A stretch of 64,000 nt of DNA from Pelagicoccus albus (GTDB lineage Bacteria; Verrucomicrobiota; Verrucomicrobiia; Opitutales; Opitutaceae), in NCBI RefSeq assembly GCF_014230145.1, contig NZ_JACHVC010000008.1:124001-188000 (forward strand), in the 5' to 3' direction. The position numbers and the translations under genes were made by a program. This document shows positions 8,828-16,554 of this stretch, piece by piece (the first letter of the stretch is position 1; each line of letters begins with the position of its first letter). The notes beneath the pieces were generated by a model. That model did not search any database, was not told the DNA's origin, and was given only the letters and a program-made list of their open reading frames with translations.

Positions 8828-9952
8828 TTAGGACGTTTGAAGGTCGAGGAGCTGGGCGAATTCTTCGGTGGTAAGTCCACGCCCTTGGCTTTCCGCGACT
8901 TGGCGGATTTGCGGAAGTAGTTTCTCAGCGAAACGATTGCTTATTTCGTGACCTAGTCGGTGAGCGGCAGAAATCACTGCTGCCGAACCGGAGTGGCGGC
9001 CGATGACGAAGTCGGGGCGTTCGCGACCAATTTCTTCTGGAGAAATCGTTTCGTAGCTCTCGGCGTTGCGGAGCAATCCGTTGCAGTGGATCCCGGATTC
9101 GTGGCTGTGAGCTCCCGGCCCTGTAACCGCTTTATTCCAAGAGAGGCGACGGTTTGATGCTTCCGCTACGAAATCGCTCAGCTTGTAGTAAAAAGAGGAA
9201 TCGAGCGGCATATCGATGTTAGTCGAATGCTTGAGGGCCATGGAAACTTCCTCGAGCGGAGCGTTGCCTGCTCTCTCTCCCAAGCCGTTGACGGTAACAC
9301 TCGCGCAAGAGGCTCCTCCCATGAGAGCAGCTACTGTATTGGCAGTGGCCATGCCTAGATCATTATGGGCGTGGAATTCGATCTCGATGGATGTGTTCTT
9401 TGAGAGGTCGCAGAAGAGATCTAGGGTTTCGATCGGGTTGAGTCGTCCAGTCGTATCTGCAAATCTGACACGCTTTGCTCCAATGACCTGGGCGGCGTCG
9501 ATAAAGAGCTTGAGGAAATCGCGATCGGCCCGGGAGGCGTCCTGTGCGCCGACGCTAAAGTACTCGAAATTGTTGGCGGCTTCCTTGGCTAGCTGAGCCA
9601 TGGTGCGGAGAACCCACTTCTCGTCCTTTTTCCAGATCCGCATGTGAACTGGGCTGGCTGGAAGCGAGAAGTGGAATCCGTTGGCTCCTGTGCGGGTCGC
9701 CGCTTTGAGGTCGTGTCGATTGGCACGACCCCAAGTGAGGATACGAGTTCGGAGATTGAGATCCGAAATCGCTTTAATGTGTTCAATCTCGCTATCCCCC
9801 ATGGCCGGAATGCCGACCTCGATCTCAGGGATGCCCGCTTGGCTGAGCAGGGTGGCAATGGTTTGCTTTTCGGTGAGAGAAAAGGCAACGCCTGCCGCTT
9901 GTTCGCCGTCGCGAAGCGTTGTATCGATAAGGTAAGGTATTTTCTGATACAT
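8828..9952 (-). CDS. nifV: Homocitrate synthase NifV
   Basis: NifV condenses acetyl-CoA and 2-oxoglutarate into homocitrate, the organic ligand of FeMo-cofactor. The 374-residue protein has the DRE-TIM metallolyase signatures LIDTTLRDGEQAAGV at the N-terminus, FHAHNDLGMATANTV near residue 200 (metal-binding HxH) and GLGERAGNAPLEEV near 225. The ATG at 9952 was chosen because the motif begins within ten residues. A longer reading from a TTG at 10006 would overlap the end of the ferredoxin gene. Isopropylmalate and citramalate synthases are related, but the length, the lack of a leucine-regulatory domain and the nif context favour NifV. Confidence 0.93.
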   Translation of the reverse strand: MYQKIPYLIDTTLRDGEQAAGVAFSLTEKQTIATLLSQAGIPEIEVGIPAMGDSEIEHIKAISDLNLRTRILTWGRANRHDLKAATRTGANGFHFSLPASPVHMRIWKKDEKWVLRTMAQLAKEAANNFEYFSVGAQDASRADRDFLKLFIDAAQVIGAKRVRFADTTGRLNPIETLDLFCDLSKNTSIEIEFHAHNDLGMATANTVAALMGGASCASVTVNGLGERAGNAPLEEVSMALKHSTNIDMPLDSSFYYKLSDFVAEASNRRLSWNKAVTGPGAHSHESGIHCNGLLRNAESYETISPEEIGRERPDFVIGRHSGSAAVISAAHRLGHEISNRFAEKLLPQIRQVAESQGRGLTTEEFAQLLDLQTS

Positions 9953-9978
9953 GGCGGGATGCGAGTTTGGGGTTCTTC

Positions 9979-10287
9979 TTAGTCGGAGATGAGGTTTGTC
10001 TCGCAAACCTCACCTTCCTCGATGGCGTCGAGGATTTCGTCGATAAGCTCCTCGGTAGCCTTTTCATAGTATCTGCCGCTTGGGTAGTCGATGACTACAG
10101 GACCGCGTGTACACATGTTGAGGCATCCGGTCATGGAAATTTCCACGCCGTCTAGCATGCGGTCCTGGACTTCGCCTTGAGCGTAGGAAAGAAGGGCTAC
10201 GGAGTCCTTGTTGCAGCAAACGCCTTTGAGTTCGCCGGTTGCGCGGGCACTGCCGCAGATGAAGAGGTGATGGTCTGGCTTATTCAT
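9979..10287 (-). CDS. Thioredoxin-fold [2Fe-2S] ferredoxin of the nif cluster
   Basis: A 102-residue protein with the cysteine layout of thioredoxin-like [2Fe-2S] ferredoxins: FICGSARATGELKGVCCNKD (Cys 11 plus Cys 24/25) and then GCLNMCTRGPVVIDYP (Cys 54 and Cys 58). The GCLNMC-x-x-GP pattern is characteristic of this Shethna-type group. It lies between nifB and nifV with short gaps of 50 and 26 bp. Such ferredoxins recur in nif clusters and have been linked to nitrogenase protection or electron transfer; which applies here cannot be told from sequence. The C-terminus is acidic. Confidence 0.88.
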   Translation of the reverse strand: MNKPDHHLFICGSARATGELKGVCCNKDSVALLSYAQGEVQDRMLDGVEISMTGCLNMCTRGPVVIDYPSGRYYEKATEELIDEILDAIEEGEVCETNLISD

Positions 10288-10337
10288 TTCAACGTATTCG
10301 TTTTTTTAATTCCTAATGGTTAAACTGTTCTCTGCGT

Positions 10338-11654
10338 TCAGCCGCAGCCTGTTCCGTCGCCGCCGCAGGTAACGCCCTTGCCGCAGCTCTTGAACTCTCT
10401 TTTGAGACTTGGAGGGAGCTCTTCGCCGTGGAAGAGGTGGCTTAGTCCGGCGTCGATCATTCCAGCCATTTCGATGACTTGGATACCGGCTGCCTTAAGG
10501 GCCTCCTTGGGAGCCATCCCCGCTGCATTCACTAGGACCGCCCGGCAATCCTTCAACGTTACCGCAAGATCCGCCCAACGGTCGTCGCGACCACCCAGAG
10601 GTGGAGCGTCCCGCTTTTCGAAGGCGATGAATTCCTCTTCGTCTTCTGGGTCCACTTTGAAGATGGTGAAGTTTCTGGCTTCGCCTAGGTGCTGGTTGAC
10701 GAGCATGCCTTCGCGAGTGGCAACCGCGACGTAGGGGCGATCTTGCTTCGGATTGATGGGCAGTCTGGAACAGCTCTGGATGAGCTCGTGTACGTCGTCC
10801 GCCATCGGTTCGCTAAGCTTGCCGATTGCGTCGGCGCGGCAGCGAGCGCAGTGTGTCATCTGGTTCATGTATTCGCCACACTTGATACGAGCGGCGAAGC
10901 GCATCTTGGCATCTGGCTCGGGATAGTTTTCGAATACTGTGTCCTTGGTAGGAAGGAGCGGGATGCAGTTCATGATGTCCGCTCCCATACTGGAGACTGT
11001 TTTGGCAATCTCCTCCAAGTGCTCGTCATTGACTCCCGGAACGATGATAGAGTTCACCTTGGCGATCATTCCGTATTTCTTGATCCAGCTAACTGCTTGT
11101 AGTTGCTTTTCAATCATCAAGGCGCCCGCTTTTTCGTGGCGGAAGATCCGCTTGTCGTGGCGTGCCCAAGCGTAAACTTGTCCGGCGATTTTGGGATCAA
11201 CGCCGTTCATGGTGATTGTTACGTGACTGACCTGTAGCTCGGCCAACTCCTTCACGTATTCTTCGGTGAGACCCAGTCCGTTAGTGGAGAGGCAGAGGAT
11301 CATGCTAGGGAAACGTTCGCGGACGAGGCGGAATGTTTCCATGGTCTCATTTGGGTTTGCAAAAGGATCTCCCGGACCGGCGATTCCGACCACTGCTATG
11401 TCGTCTCGCTTTTCCATGATTTTTTCCAGATAGACCAGAGCCTGACCGGGAGATAGGATTGTGGAAGTGACGCCTGGACGGCTTTCGTTGACGCAGTCAA
11501 AATCCCGGTTGCAGTAATTGCACTGGATGTTGCACTTCGGAGCAACCGGCAGATGGATACGGCCGTGCGAAGAACAGGCTTCGCGGTTGAAACAAGGGTG
11601 ATTGTCGAGATTGATCTCGTTCGGCTTCGGTGGTGTTACGTTTTCTGGCGTCAT
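10338..11654 (-). CDS. nifB: FeMo-cofactor biosynthesis radical SAM protein NifB with NifX-like domain
   Basis: NifB fuses 4Fe-4S units and inserts carbide to make NifB-co, the precursor of FeMo-co. The 438-residue product has the radical-SAM cysteines CNIQCNYC at about residues 40-47, the GIAGPGDPFANPNETME segment near 100, and further conserved cysteines (CARCRADAIG near 270). Residues about 310-410 form the NifX/NafY-like domain (YVAVATREGMLVNQHLGEA), so this is the two-domain form. The tail is Cys/Gly-rich and may bind a cluster. The gap to nifN is 12 bp. Confidence 0.96.
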   Translation of the reverse strand: MTPENVTPPKPNEINLDNHPCFNREACSSHGRIHLPVAPKCNIQCNYCNRDFDCVNESRPGVTSTILSPGQALVYLEKIMEKRDDIAVVGIAGPGDPFANPNETMETFRLVRERFPSMILCLSTNGLGLTEEYVKELAELQVSHVTITMNGVDPKIAGQVYAWARHDKRIFRHEKAGALMIEKQLQAVSWIKKYGMIAKVNSIIVPGVNDEHLEEIAKTVSSMGADIMNCIPLLPTKDTVFENYPEPDAKMRFAARIKCGEYMNQMTHCARCRADAIGKLSEPMADDVHELIQSCSRLPINPKQDRPYVAVATREGMLVNQHLGEARNFTIFKVDPEDEEEFIAFEKRDAPPLGGRDDRWADLAVTLKDCRAVLVNAAGMAPKEALKAAGIQVIEMAGMIDAGLSHLFHGEELPPSLKREFKSCGKGVTCGGDGTGCG

Positions 11655-11666
11655 GGCGTTCTAGTG

Positions 11667-13061
11667 TTAGAGATAGCTGTATCCGGTTTCTGATGTGTCC
11701 TGCTTGGTTTCGAGCAGGGCGTTAACGACTCGGTCAAATGCGGCGAGAGTGCCACGGTAGCCGACTTGCAAAATTCTCTGTCCGCCAAAGCGGTCGTGTA
11801 TTGGGAATCCCACTCTCAAGAGGGGAACGGAAAGTTCGCGGGCTAGCTGGTAGCCTTTGCTCGATCCAAGAATTAGGTCCGGCTTTCTTTCGCGGGCCTT
11901 CTCGGCGATCTTCGCGTGGTCCGCTCCGCAGAGAGCATCTACATCGGCGAGGCCACCTTCGATCTCGCTGGCGAGCAGTTTCTCCCAGTTCTTTATCTTC
12001 GCTCCAGTGGCGCAGATGATGGGGCGAACTCCGATTTCGCTGAGGAAGGCTGCTTGAGCGATAACCAGGTCGGGCTCGCCGAATACTGCGGCGGTCTTGC
12101 CGGAAATGTACTTGTGGGCGTCGGCGTAGGCATCGATGAGGCGGGCTCTTTCGTCCTTCAGGATTTCCGGCATCTTGTTGCCAGAGATTTGACCGAGAGA
12201 GGCGACTAGCTGATCGCTATGGCGGATACCTAAAGGCCATCCGAGCGAGTGCTTTTTTACGCCGCTCGTTTCTTCGAGATAGCCAGCTGGCGTATCCTTC
12301 AAGTAAGCGCGAGTATGGCCGATTTCTAGGGTCGCCACTGCAGATCCCATTTCTTCGATCTCTTCGAGCGAAGTGCCGCCTGGTGAAATCCTGTGGTACT
12401 CGCCCCAGCTTCCGCCTTCCAAGGTGGCGCTGTAGTCGGGAAGAATCGTCGGAGTGAGCTGATACATGCCGCAAAGCTCACGCAGGTGTCGAAGGTCGGC
12501 ACAGGACATCATGGCTGGCAGAATATTTACCAAACCAGGGATGGATGCCTTCATGGGGGCGGCGAAGTTTCTAACCAATTGATCGATCGCCGCGTAGTAC
12601 CCGTCGCTATGTGTACCGGTGTACGCTGGAGTGGATACGTGGACGAGTGGAGGACCGTCGCCATCATGCTTGTCCTGATAGGTCTTGATCATTCCAAGCA
12701 TGTTATCTCCGATCGTTTCGGAGAGGCAGGTTGTCGCCACACCGATGAGCTCCGGCTCGTATTGGGTAATGACGTTTTCGATACCAATCTCGAAGTTCCG
12801 TGCTCCGCCGAAAATCGCATCGTCCTCGCTAAAGCTGGATGAAGCGATGTCTACCGGCTCGCGGAAATGGCTGATCATGTAGCGGCGGATGTAAGTAGCG
12901 CAACCTTGGCTACCGTGGAGAAAGGGGAGGCAGGAACGGATTCCTTTGAAAACCATGGCTGCTCCGAGCGGGCTGCAAAGCTTGCAAGCGTTTCGGGTGG
13001 CAGAGGCGGGAAGTGGACCTTCGGCTGGGGTTCCGTTCGCTGTGGTGTTGTCAGGATTCAT
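11667..13061 (-). CDS. nifN: Nitrogenase cofactor scaffold subunit NifN
   Basis: NifN pairs with NifE to form the scaffold on which NifB-co matures to FeMo-co. The 464-residue protein is a NifK paralogue: NACKLCSPLGAAM at about residues 23-35, then FLHGSQGCATYIRR and VATTCLSETIGDN, which hold the cluster cysteines. C-terminal features are GSSKGYQLA and LLRVGFPIHDRFGGQR, typical of NifN/NifK. The 15-bp spacing to nifE suggests co-translation. The N-terminal 20 residues are low-complexity and may be a spacer. Confidence 0.95.
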   Translation of the reverse strand: MNPDNTTANGTPAEGPLPASATRNACKLCSPLGAAMVFKGIRSCLPFLHGSQGCATYIRRYMISHFREPVDIASSSFSEDDAIFGGARNFEIGIENVITQYEPELIGVATTCLSETIGDNMLGMIKTYQDKHDGDGPPLVHVSTPAYTGTHSDGYYAAIDQLVRNFAAPMKASIPGLVNILPAMMSCADLRHLRELCGMYQLTPTILPDYSATLEGGSWGEYHRISPGGTSLEEIEEMGSAVATLEIGHTRAYLKDTPAGYLEETSGVKKHSLGWPLGIRHSDQLVASLGQISGNKMPEILKDERARLIDAYADAHKYISGKTAAVFGEPDLVIAQAAFLSEIGVRPIICATGAKIKNWEKLLASEIEGGLADVDALCGADHAKIAEKARERKPDLILGSSKGYQLARELSVPLLRVGFPIHDRFGGQRILQVGYRGTLAAFDRVVNALLETKQDTSETGYSYL

Positions 13062-13076
13062 GGCGTAGTGGTTGGA

Positions 13077-14468
13077 TCAGGATTTCACGTTGTTCAGATT
13101 CAGGGCCCGCATCTCGTGGCGTGGAGCGAACTTCCAGATAGGGGAGAGGGCACTGCGCGCTACTTCGTCCGCGAAGTGGAGCATTCCCTCGAAGCCGGCC
13201 AGCGGGATCTTGCGCTCGTGGTTGTGATCGCAGAAGGCGACTCCCAGCTTATAGGCGATGGGCCGCTCCTTGACGCCGCCGATGAAGAGGTCGACTTCCT
13301 TTTCCAGAACGAACTTGGCCAATTCGAGCGGGTTGGAATCGTCTACGATTACGGTGCCTGGGTCGCAGATCTCTTGCAGTTGCTCGTAGTCTTCGGCGCT
13401 GCCAGTCTGGGTGCCGGCCAGTACGGTTTTCATTCCCAAAGCTCTTAAGGCAAGTACCAGCGAGAAGGCCTTAAAGGCTCCTCCCACGTAGAGGGCGGCT
13501 TTTTTCCCTTTGAGTTGCTTGCGGTACTTTTTGAGTTGCGGGGCGAATTTCGAAATCTCTTCGGCGACGACTTCTTCCGCTTTCCGCATCAATTCCGGAT
13601 CGCCGAAATGTTCGGCAGTGGCGTAGAGGGCGCGAGCGGTGTCTTCGAATCCGAAGAAGGAAACGCGTTCCATGGGAATGCCATGCTCGTCTTTCAAAAG
13701 CTTGGCCAGGTGCGTCATGGAGCCGGAGCACTGAACCAGATTCAACGCCGCTCCGTGGCAGCGACGTAAGTCATCAACTCTGCCGTCTCCAGTGATGGTA
13801 GCGACCACTTCGACTCCCATGCGTTCGAAGTACTTACGGATCATCCAGGCCTCTCCGGCGATGTTGAATTCGCCCATGAGGTTGACACTGTATTTGCCAA
13901 TTGAGGACGTGTCGCCTGTACCGACCAAACGGTATGCCGCTTCGCATGCTGCTTGGTAGCCGGTCTTTTTGGTTCCTTTGAAGCCTGGAGAGTCAACGGG
14001 TATGCACTCGATGCCTGTCTTCTTGGTGACCTTCTTACAGATCGCTTCTACGTCGTCGCCGATGAGGCCCACGATACAAGTAGAGTATACGAAGGCCGCT
14101 TTCGGGCTGTAGTACTCGATGAGCTCGATGAGCGAGGCCTCGAGTTTCTTCTCTCCTCCGAAGATGACTTCCTTTTCAGCGAGGTCGGTGGAGAAGCTGT
14201 TCCGGTTGAGTTGTGAACCGGAGGAAAGGGAACCGCGGATATCCCAGTTGTAGACGGCGCAGCCGATAGGGCCGTGTACGATGTGGAGGGCATCCGCGAT
14301 TGGATAGAGCACCACTCTCGATCCGCAGAAGGCGCAGGCTCTTTGTGTGACAGAGCCTGCGGAGCTCTTCTTATCGCAGACAAACGCCTTGCCTGATCCT
14401 TTGGTCCAAACTTGATCGGAGCGATCTTCCAATACTTGGATTTGCTTCGCGGAATCGATTTCTTTCAT
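13077..14468 (-). CDS. nifE: Nitrogenase cofactor scaffold subunit NifE
   Basis: NifE is the NifD-like partner of NifN in FeMo-co assembly. The 463-residue product has QRACAFCGSRVVL and HGPIGCAVYNWDIRG near the N-terminus, YSTCIVGLIGDDVEA near residue 130, and the FNIAGEAWMIRKYF segment. The ATG at 14468 is preferred: an AAAGG sequence lies about 8 nt upstream, whereas the longer reading from a TTG at 14501 has no ribosome site. The gene is separated by 15 bp from nifN and about 60 bp from the ferritin gene. It is distinguished from NifD by its length and the lack of the NifD insertion. Confidence 0.95.
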   Translation of the reverse strand: MKEIDSAKQIQVLEDRSDQVWTKGSGKAFVCDKKSSAGSVTQRACAFCGSRVVLYPIADALHIVHGPIGCAVYNWDIRGSLSSGSQLNRNSFSTDLAEKEVIFGGEKKLEASLIELIEYYSPKAAFVYSTCIVGLIGDDVEAICKKVTKKTGIECIPVDSPGFKGTKKTGYQAACEAAYRLVGTGDTSSIGKYSVNLMGEFNIAGEAWMIRKYFERMGVEVVATITGDGRVDDLRRCHGAALNLVQCSGSMTHLAKLLKDEHGIPMERVSFFGFEDTARALYATAEHFGDPELMRKAEEVVAEEISKFAPQLKKYRKQLKGKKAALYVGGAFKAFSLVLALRALGMKTVLAGTQTGSAEDYEQLQEICDPGTVIVDDSNPLELAKFVLEKEVDLFIGGVKERPIAYKLGVAFCDHNHERKIPLAGFEGMLHFADEVARSALSPIWKFAPRHEMRALNLNNVKS

Positions 14469-14528
14469 GGTCTGGACCTTTGGATCTGTATTGTTTGGCA
14501 AGTTGTTGAGCGGGCGATGTGGGTGGGG

Positions 14529-15023
14529 TTATTCGGCGGGGCTTAGGATTTTTTTGATGTGACGGTCGAGGCTGAAGGCAGCTCCTGGGCATTCGGCCCG
14601 TTTGGTGAGCGTTACCATTTGGTTGCCCCAAGCTTCTTCTTCGATCTGCTCGGTAATGAGTTCGAGCAGCATTGGCTGGGATGCGTAGTCTTTAAGTTCC
14701 AAGGCCAACTCGTAGCAGGCTTCGATCTTCTCGGAATTGGTCTTCTCGAGCTTCAACGCGTATTCAGCGATCTCTGACAAGCTGGTGAAATCTGGCTTAG
14801 GAGTCTCGATGCCGGTGAGGCCTGGCTTTTCTCCACGCTCCAGAAGGTGAGTGAGGAATTTTCCAGCGTGCTCGCGTTCCTCTCCTGCCTGATCGGAGAA
14901 GAAGCTGGCGAATCCTGGATAGTCCTTCCAGGCGCACCATAGGGACATGGCTTCGTACGCGTGGGCAGCGAGGAGTTCGTGATTGGCCTGATCGTTTAAG
15001 GCTTTGGATATTTCGGGTTTCAT
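14529..15023 (-). CDS. ftnA: Non-haem ferritin embedded in the nif cluster
   Basis: A 164-residue FtnA-type ferritin: MKPEISKALNDQANHELLAA closely resembles the E. coli FtnA N-terminus. Ferroxidase ligands are visible: Glu17 region (NHELLAAHAY), the EEREHAG motif near residue 49 (Glu and His), Glu near 94 (LEKTNSEKIEAC) and EQIEEEAW near 130. Ferritin oxidises Fe(II) and stores iron in a 24-mer shell. It lies between nifK and nifE in the same orientation, about 60 bp upstream of nifE but behind a terminator-like hairpin after nifK. A role in supplying or buffering iron for nitrogenase assembly, or in scavenging oxygen, is inferred from position. Confidence 0.9.
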   Translation of the reverse strand: MKPEISKALNDQANHELLAAHAYEAMSLWCAWKDYPGFASFFSDQAGEEREHAGKFLTHLLERGEKPGLTGIETPKPDFTSLSEIAEYALKLEKTNSEKIEACYELALELKDYASQPMLLELITEQIEEEAWGNQMVTLTKRAECPGAAFSLDRHIKKILSPAE

Positions 15024-15092
15024 TAAAAGGGAAAGGATGGTTCTTTTGGACTTGGGTTTGGGTATTCGGGGCTTTGTCGGGCTGAGGCCCGG

Positions 15093-15124
15093 AAAATGGG
15101 CGGGATAGATCTGGTCCCGCCCAT
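15093..15124 (-). terminator. Terminator-like hairpin between nifK and ferritin
   Basis: A perfect 10-bp stem (ATGGGCGGGA with TCCCGCCCAT) with a 9-nt loop. It is followed on the minus strand by TTTTCC and then a second small hairpin (CGGGC/GCCCG at 15079-15091). It may attenuate transcription after nifHDK and so lower expression of the assembly genes. Confidence 0.6.
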
Positions 15125-15141
15125 CTACCGATAACCTAACC

Positions 15142-16515
15142 TCAGAGTACTAGTTCGATGTCTTCGTCGGCGTCTTCGCGATCGCGCTTGTCGAAGAATG
15201 CATCGGTGATCTTCTCGATCAGGCGCATGCCACCTGTGTATCCAATGAGTGGGAACGCACGGTGTCCTACGCGGTCGAGGATTGGGAATCCGAAGCGGAC
15301 GAACGGGAGCTTTTCGCTCTTGGCGACGTACTTTCCGTAAGTGTTACCCATGAGCAGATCGACTGGGTTGCCCTTGATCCACTGGTGTAGGTAGTGGATG
15401 TCGCTGAAGGCGGCCACTTCTACGTCTGGGTTCACTTCGCTGCAGATTTCCTTGATCTTAGCGACCCACTTCTTGCCCTTGGTGCCAGTCACTACGATTG
15501 CTGGTTCCATTCCCACTTCTACGAGGAACTTAACCATAGCGGTGACGTGGTCAGGATCTCCGAAGATCGCAACCTTCTTGCGGTGCAAGTACTGGGACAT
15601 GTCGCTAACCATGTCGACGAGGCGACCGCGTTCCTTTTCAAGTTCGCGAGGGACTGTAACATCTCCGGCGATACGCATAGCGTTTACGAATGCGTCCGTG
15701 CCTCCGATACCGATTGGCAGTTCAAGAACCTTGTTCTCTACGCCGCACTTCTTCTTAAGCTTGTCGGCAGCGAGGGTGCTGGCCATAGGCCCGAGGGCTA
15801 GAGTAGCCATGCTGTCGCCCATAGCCTTAAGCTGAGGAATCGTTGTACCGCCGTCTGGATACATCTGGTATTCGCCTTCGAGAGCGGAGTCCAAAACGTC
15901 CGAGGTATCTGGAGCCATGATGTACTCGACTCCGAGCATTTCGGCGAGGCGCTTGATTTCTCGCATATCAGCTGGCTCGACCCAACCTGGGAAGAGGTTG
16001 ATGACGTTTTTCTTAGCTCCAGTAGACTCTGCGAGGTAGTCTACGAAAGCGGCGCACTGAGCGGAGAATCCGGTAACGTGGCTGCCTACGAAGCTAGGAG
16101 TATTTGCGTGGATGACGAGTTTCCCCTCTGGGATGATGCCACTCTCTTCCGACTTCTTGATGATCATCGGAATGTCGTCACCAATAACTTCGGACAAGCA
16201 AGTGGTGTGAACGGATACGATGTCTGGTTCGTAGATCGTGAAGATATTCTCCAGCGCTGTCTTAAGGTTGGCCAATCCGCCGAATACCGAGGCGCCTTCC
16301 GTGAAGGAGCTGGTGGTGGCTACGATTGGTTCCTTGTGGTGGCGGGTGAGGTGACTGCGGTGGTAGGCGCAGCAACCCTGGGAGCCGTGCGAGTGCGGCA
16401 TGCATTTGTGGATACCGAGTGCGGCGTACATGGCACCAATTGGCTGGCATGTCTTAGCCGGATTTATGCGGAGCGCTTTGCGTTCCCGGATTTCTGCTGT
16501 GGTTCCTTCTAACAT
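15142..16515 (-). CDS. nifK: Nitrogenase MoFe protein beta subunit NifK
   Basis: NifK forms the alpha2beta2 MoFe protein with NifD and shares the P-cluster. The P-cluster cysteines are in NPAKTCQPIGA (near residue 23), HSHGSQGCCAYHR (near 48) and HTTCLSEVIGDD (near 106). NTPSFVGSHVTGF carries the conserved serine. At 457 residues it lacks the roughly 50-residue N-terminal extension of the Azotobacter-type NifK, which fits the Clostridium-like group. The C-terminus reads RFGFPILDRVGHRAFPL. The gap to nifD is 39 bp. Confidence 0.97.
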   Translation of the reverse strand: MLEGTTAEIRERKALRINPAKTCQPIGAMYAALGIHKCMPHSHGSQGCCAYHRSHLTRHHKEPIVATTSSFTEGASVFGGLANLKTALENIFTIYEPDIVSVHTTCLSEVIGDDIPMIIKKSEESGIIPEGKLVIHANTPSFVGSHVTGFSAQCAAFVDYLAESTGAKKNVINLFPGWVEPADMREIKRLAEMLGVEYIMAPDTSDVLDSALEGEYQMYPDGGTTIPQLKAMGDSMATLALGPMASTLAADKLKKKCGVENKVLELPIGIGGTDAFVNAMRIAGDVTVPRELEKERGRLVDMVSDMSQYLHRKKVAIFGDPDHVTAMVKFLVEVGMEPAIVVTGTKGKKWVAKIKEICSEVNPDVEVAAFSDIHYLHQWIKGNPVDLLMGNTYGKYVAKSEKLPFVRFGFPILDRVGHRAFPLIGYTGGMRLIEKITDAFFDKRDREDADEDIELVL

Positions 16516-16554
16516 GGTTAAATCCTCTTAAGCGTTAATGATTGTGAGTTTCGG

